A stretch of 6,506 nt of DNA, from positions 1 through 6,506 of the forward strand of contig PXQK01000117.1 of NCBI GenBank assembly GCA_003022085.1, written 5' to 3'. The position numbers were made by a program, and so were the translations under genes. The DNA comes from Halobacteriales archaeon QH_10_65_19 (GTDB taxonomy: Archaea; Halobacteriota; Halobacteria; Halobacteriales; Haloarculaceae). The notes beneath the pieces were generated by a model. The model saw only the letters and a program-made list of their open reading frames with translations. It was not told the DNA's origin and did no database searches. The first letter of the stretch is position 1. Each line of letters starts with the position of its first letter. Positions 6,220 through 6,506 of this stretch are shown here, one piece after another.

Positions 6220-6506
6220 TCAGGGCGTGTAGTAGTACTCGCCGGCGGTTTTCTGCTCGCGGTCGAGCTGGCTGCCGGGCTTGTTGATCCGGGGGCGAGA
6301 GGTCCGCTCGTCGCGGCGGAACGTGATATCCAGATTGGCGAGGAACTCGTTCATGCCAGCGCGCATTCCCTGCGGGGGGGCGGCGTGGCCGTGTGCCGCG
6401 GGCTCGCCGTCGAACACGAGCAGCCGATCGGAGAGCAGGTCGATCATGTAGATGTCGTGGTCGATCACCATCGCCGTCGCGTCGTGGTTCTCGGCGTAGC
6501 GGCGGA
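6220..6506 (-). CDS. rli: RLI/ABCE1 ribosome-recycling ATPase, C-terminal part
   Basis: Partial: the start lies beyond the right edge and 94 codons are visible. This is the C-terminus of the second nucleotide-binding domain of the soluble ABC protein RLI (ABCE1), which splits ribosomes into subunits after termination in archaea and eukaryotes. Visible marks are the H-loop (switch His) in MVIDHDIYMIDLL, the following strand DRLLVFDGEP, and the highly conserved C-terminal tail GMNEFLANLDITFRRD, RPRINKPGSQLDREQK and GEYYY. The N-terminal iron-sulfur domain and both Walker A motifs are outside the window. The in-frame ATG at 6471 is internal, since conserved codons (RRYAENHDATA) continue to the edge. 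The stop is TGA followed at once by TAG, inside the inverted repeat arm. It is convergent with the signalling operon and probably functionally independent. Confidence 0.93.
   Translation of the reverse strand, partial: RRYAENHDATAMVIDHDIYMIDLLSDRLLVFDGEPAAHGHAAPPQGMRAGMNEFLANLDITFRRDERTSRPRINKPGSQLDREQKTAGEYYYTP

Larger units (their letters stand above)
6111..6220. repeat. Perfect 16-bp inverted repeat flanking a 78-bp spacer
   Basis: ATAGTGGTTGTTGTGA at 6111-6126 is the exact reverse complement of TCACAACAACCACTAT at 6205-6220. Read in transcript direction, both convergent genes therefore carry the same 16 bases after their coding region: 20 nt after the response regulator stop and directly at the RLI stop (TGA, then TAG within the repeat). 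In each case a T-rich tract follows. It may be a duplicated 3'-UTR/termination element, a long-range RNA stem, or the terminal inverted repeats of a 110-bp MITE-like element. No flush target-site duplication is seen beside the arms. Confidence 0.85.

Noticed and set aside
1..6506. CRISPR array, transposase or integrase
   Set aside because: No regularly spaced repeats and no transposase or recombinase motifs were seen; the only mobile-like signal is the inverted repeat at 6111-6220.

Overview
The window is haloarchaeal in character. It is GC-rich, the predicted proteins are strongly acidic (Asp/Glu-rich) with G/C-ending codons, and the domain families are haloarchaeal: kinases with an HNLRND or RHHIQN H-box, a HalX response regulator, a DUF7504-like RecA/KaiC-fold domain, and archaeal RLI/ABCE1. 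The species cannot be named from the sequence alone.

Layout, left to right. Positions 1-131 are intergenic and hold two small perfect hairpins and a T-rich stretch past the end of the first gene. Positions 132-479 (minus) encode a CsaA-like tRNA-binding OB-fold protein. A 110-bp divergent intergenic region (480-589) follows. Three plus-strand genes then form a signalling operon. The first (590-3256) is a large soluble histidine kinase with architecture pseudo-receiver, PAS, GAF, PAS, PAS, HisKA, HATPase. The second (3253-4683) is a four-helix membrane histidine kinase with a PAS domain; its start overlaps the first gene's stop by 4 nt and it has a strong Shine-Dalgarno sequence. After a 99-nt gap, the third (4783-6090) is a response regulator with architecture REC, HalX, Pro/Asp-rich linker, degenerate RecA/KaiC-like domain. 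A 129-nt convergent intergenic region (6091-6219) carries a perfect 16-bp inverted repeat and T-rich terminator candidates on both strands. The minus-strand C-terminus of the ribosome-recycling ATPase RLI/ABCE1 (6220-6506) runs off the right edge.

Working model (inference): two kinases of different type, one cytoplasmic and multi-sensor, one membrane-bound, converge on one response regulator. That regulator has an intact phosphoacceptor Asp but no visible DNA-binding domain, and its ATPase-like output domain has lost its Walker A Lys and probably its Walker B Asp. Output would then more likely go through protein contacts than through DNA binding or ATP hydrolysis. The flanking csaA-like and RLI genes are housekeeping translation genes and probably unrelated to the signalling unit.
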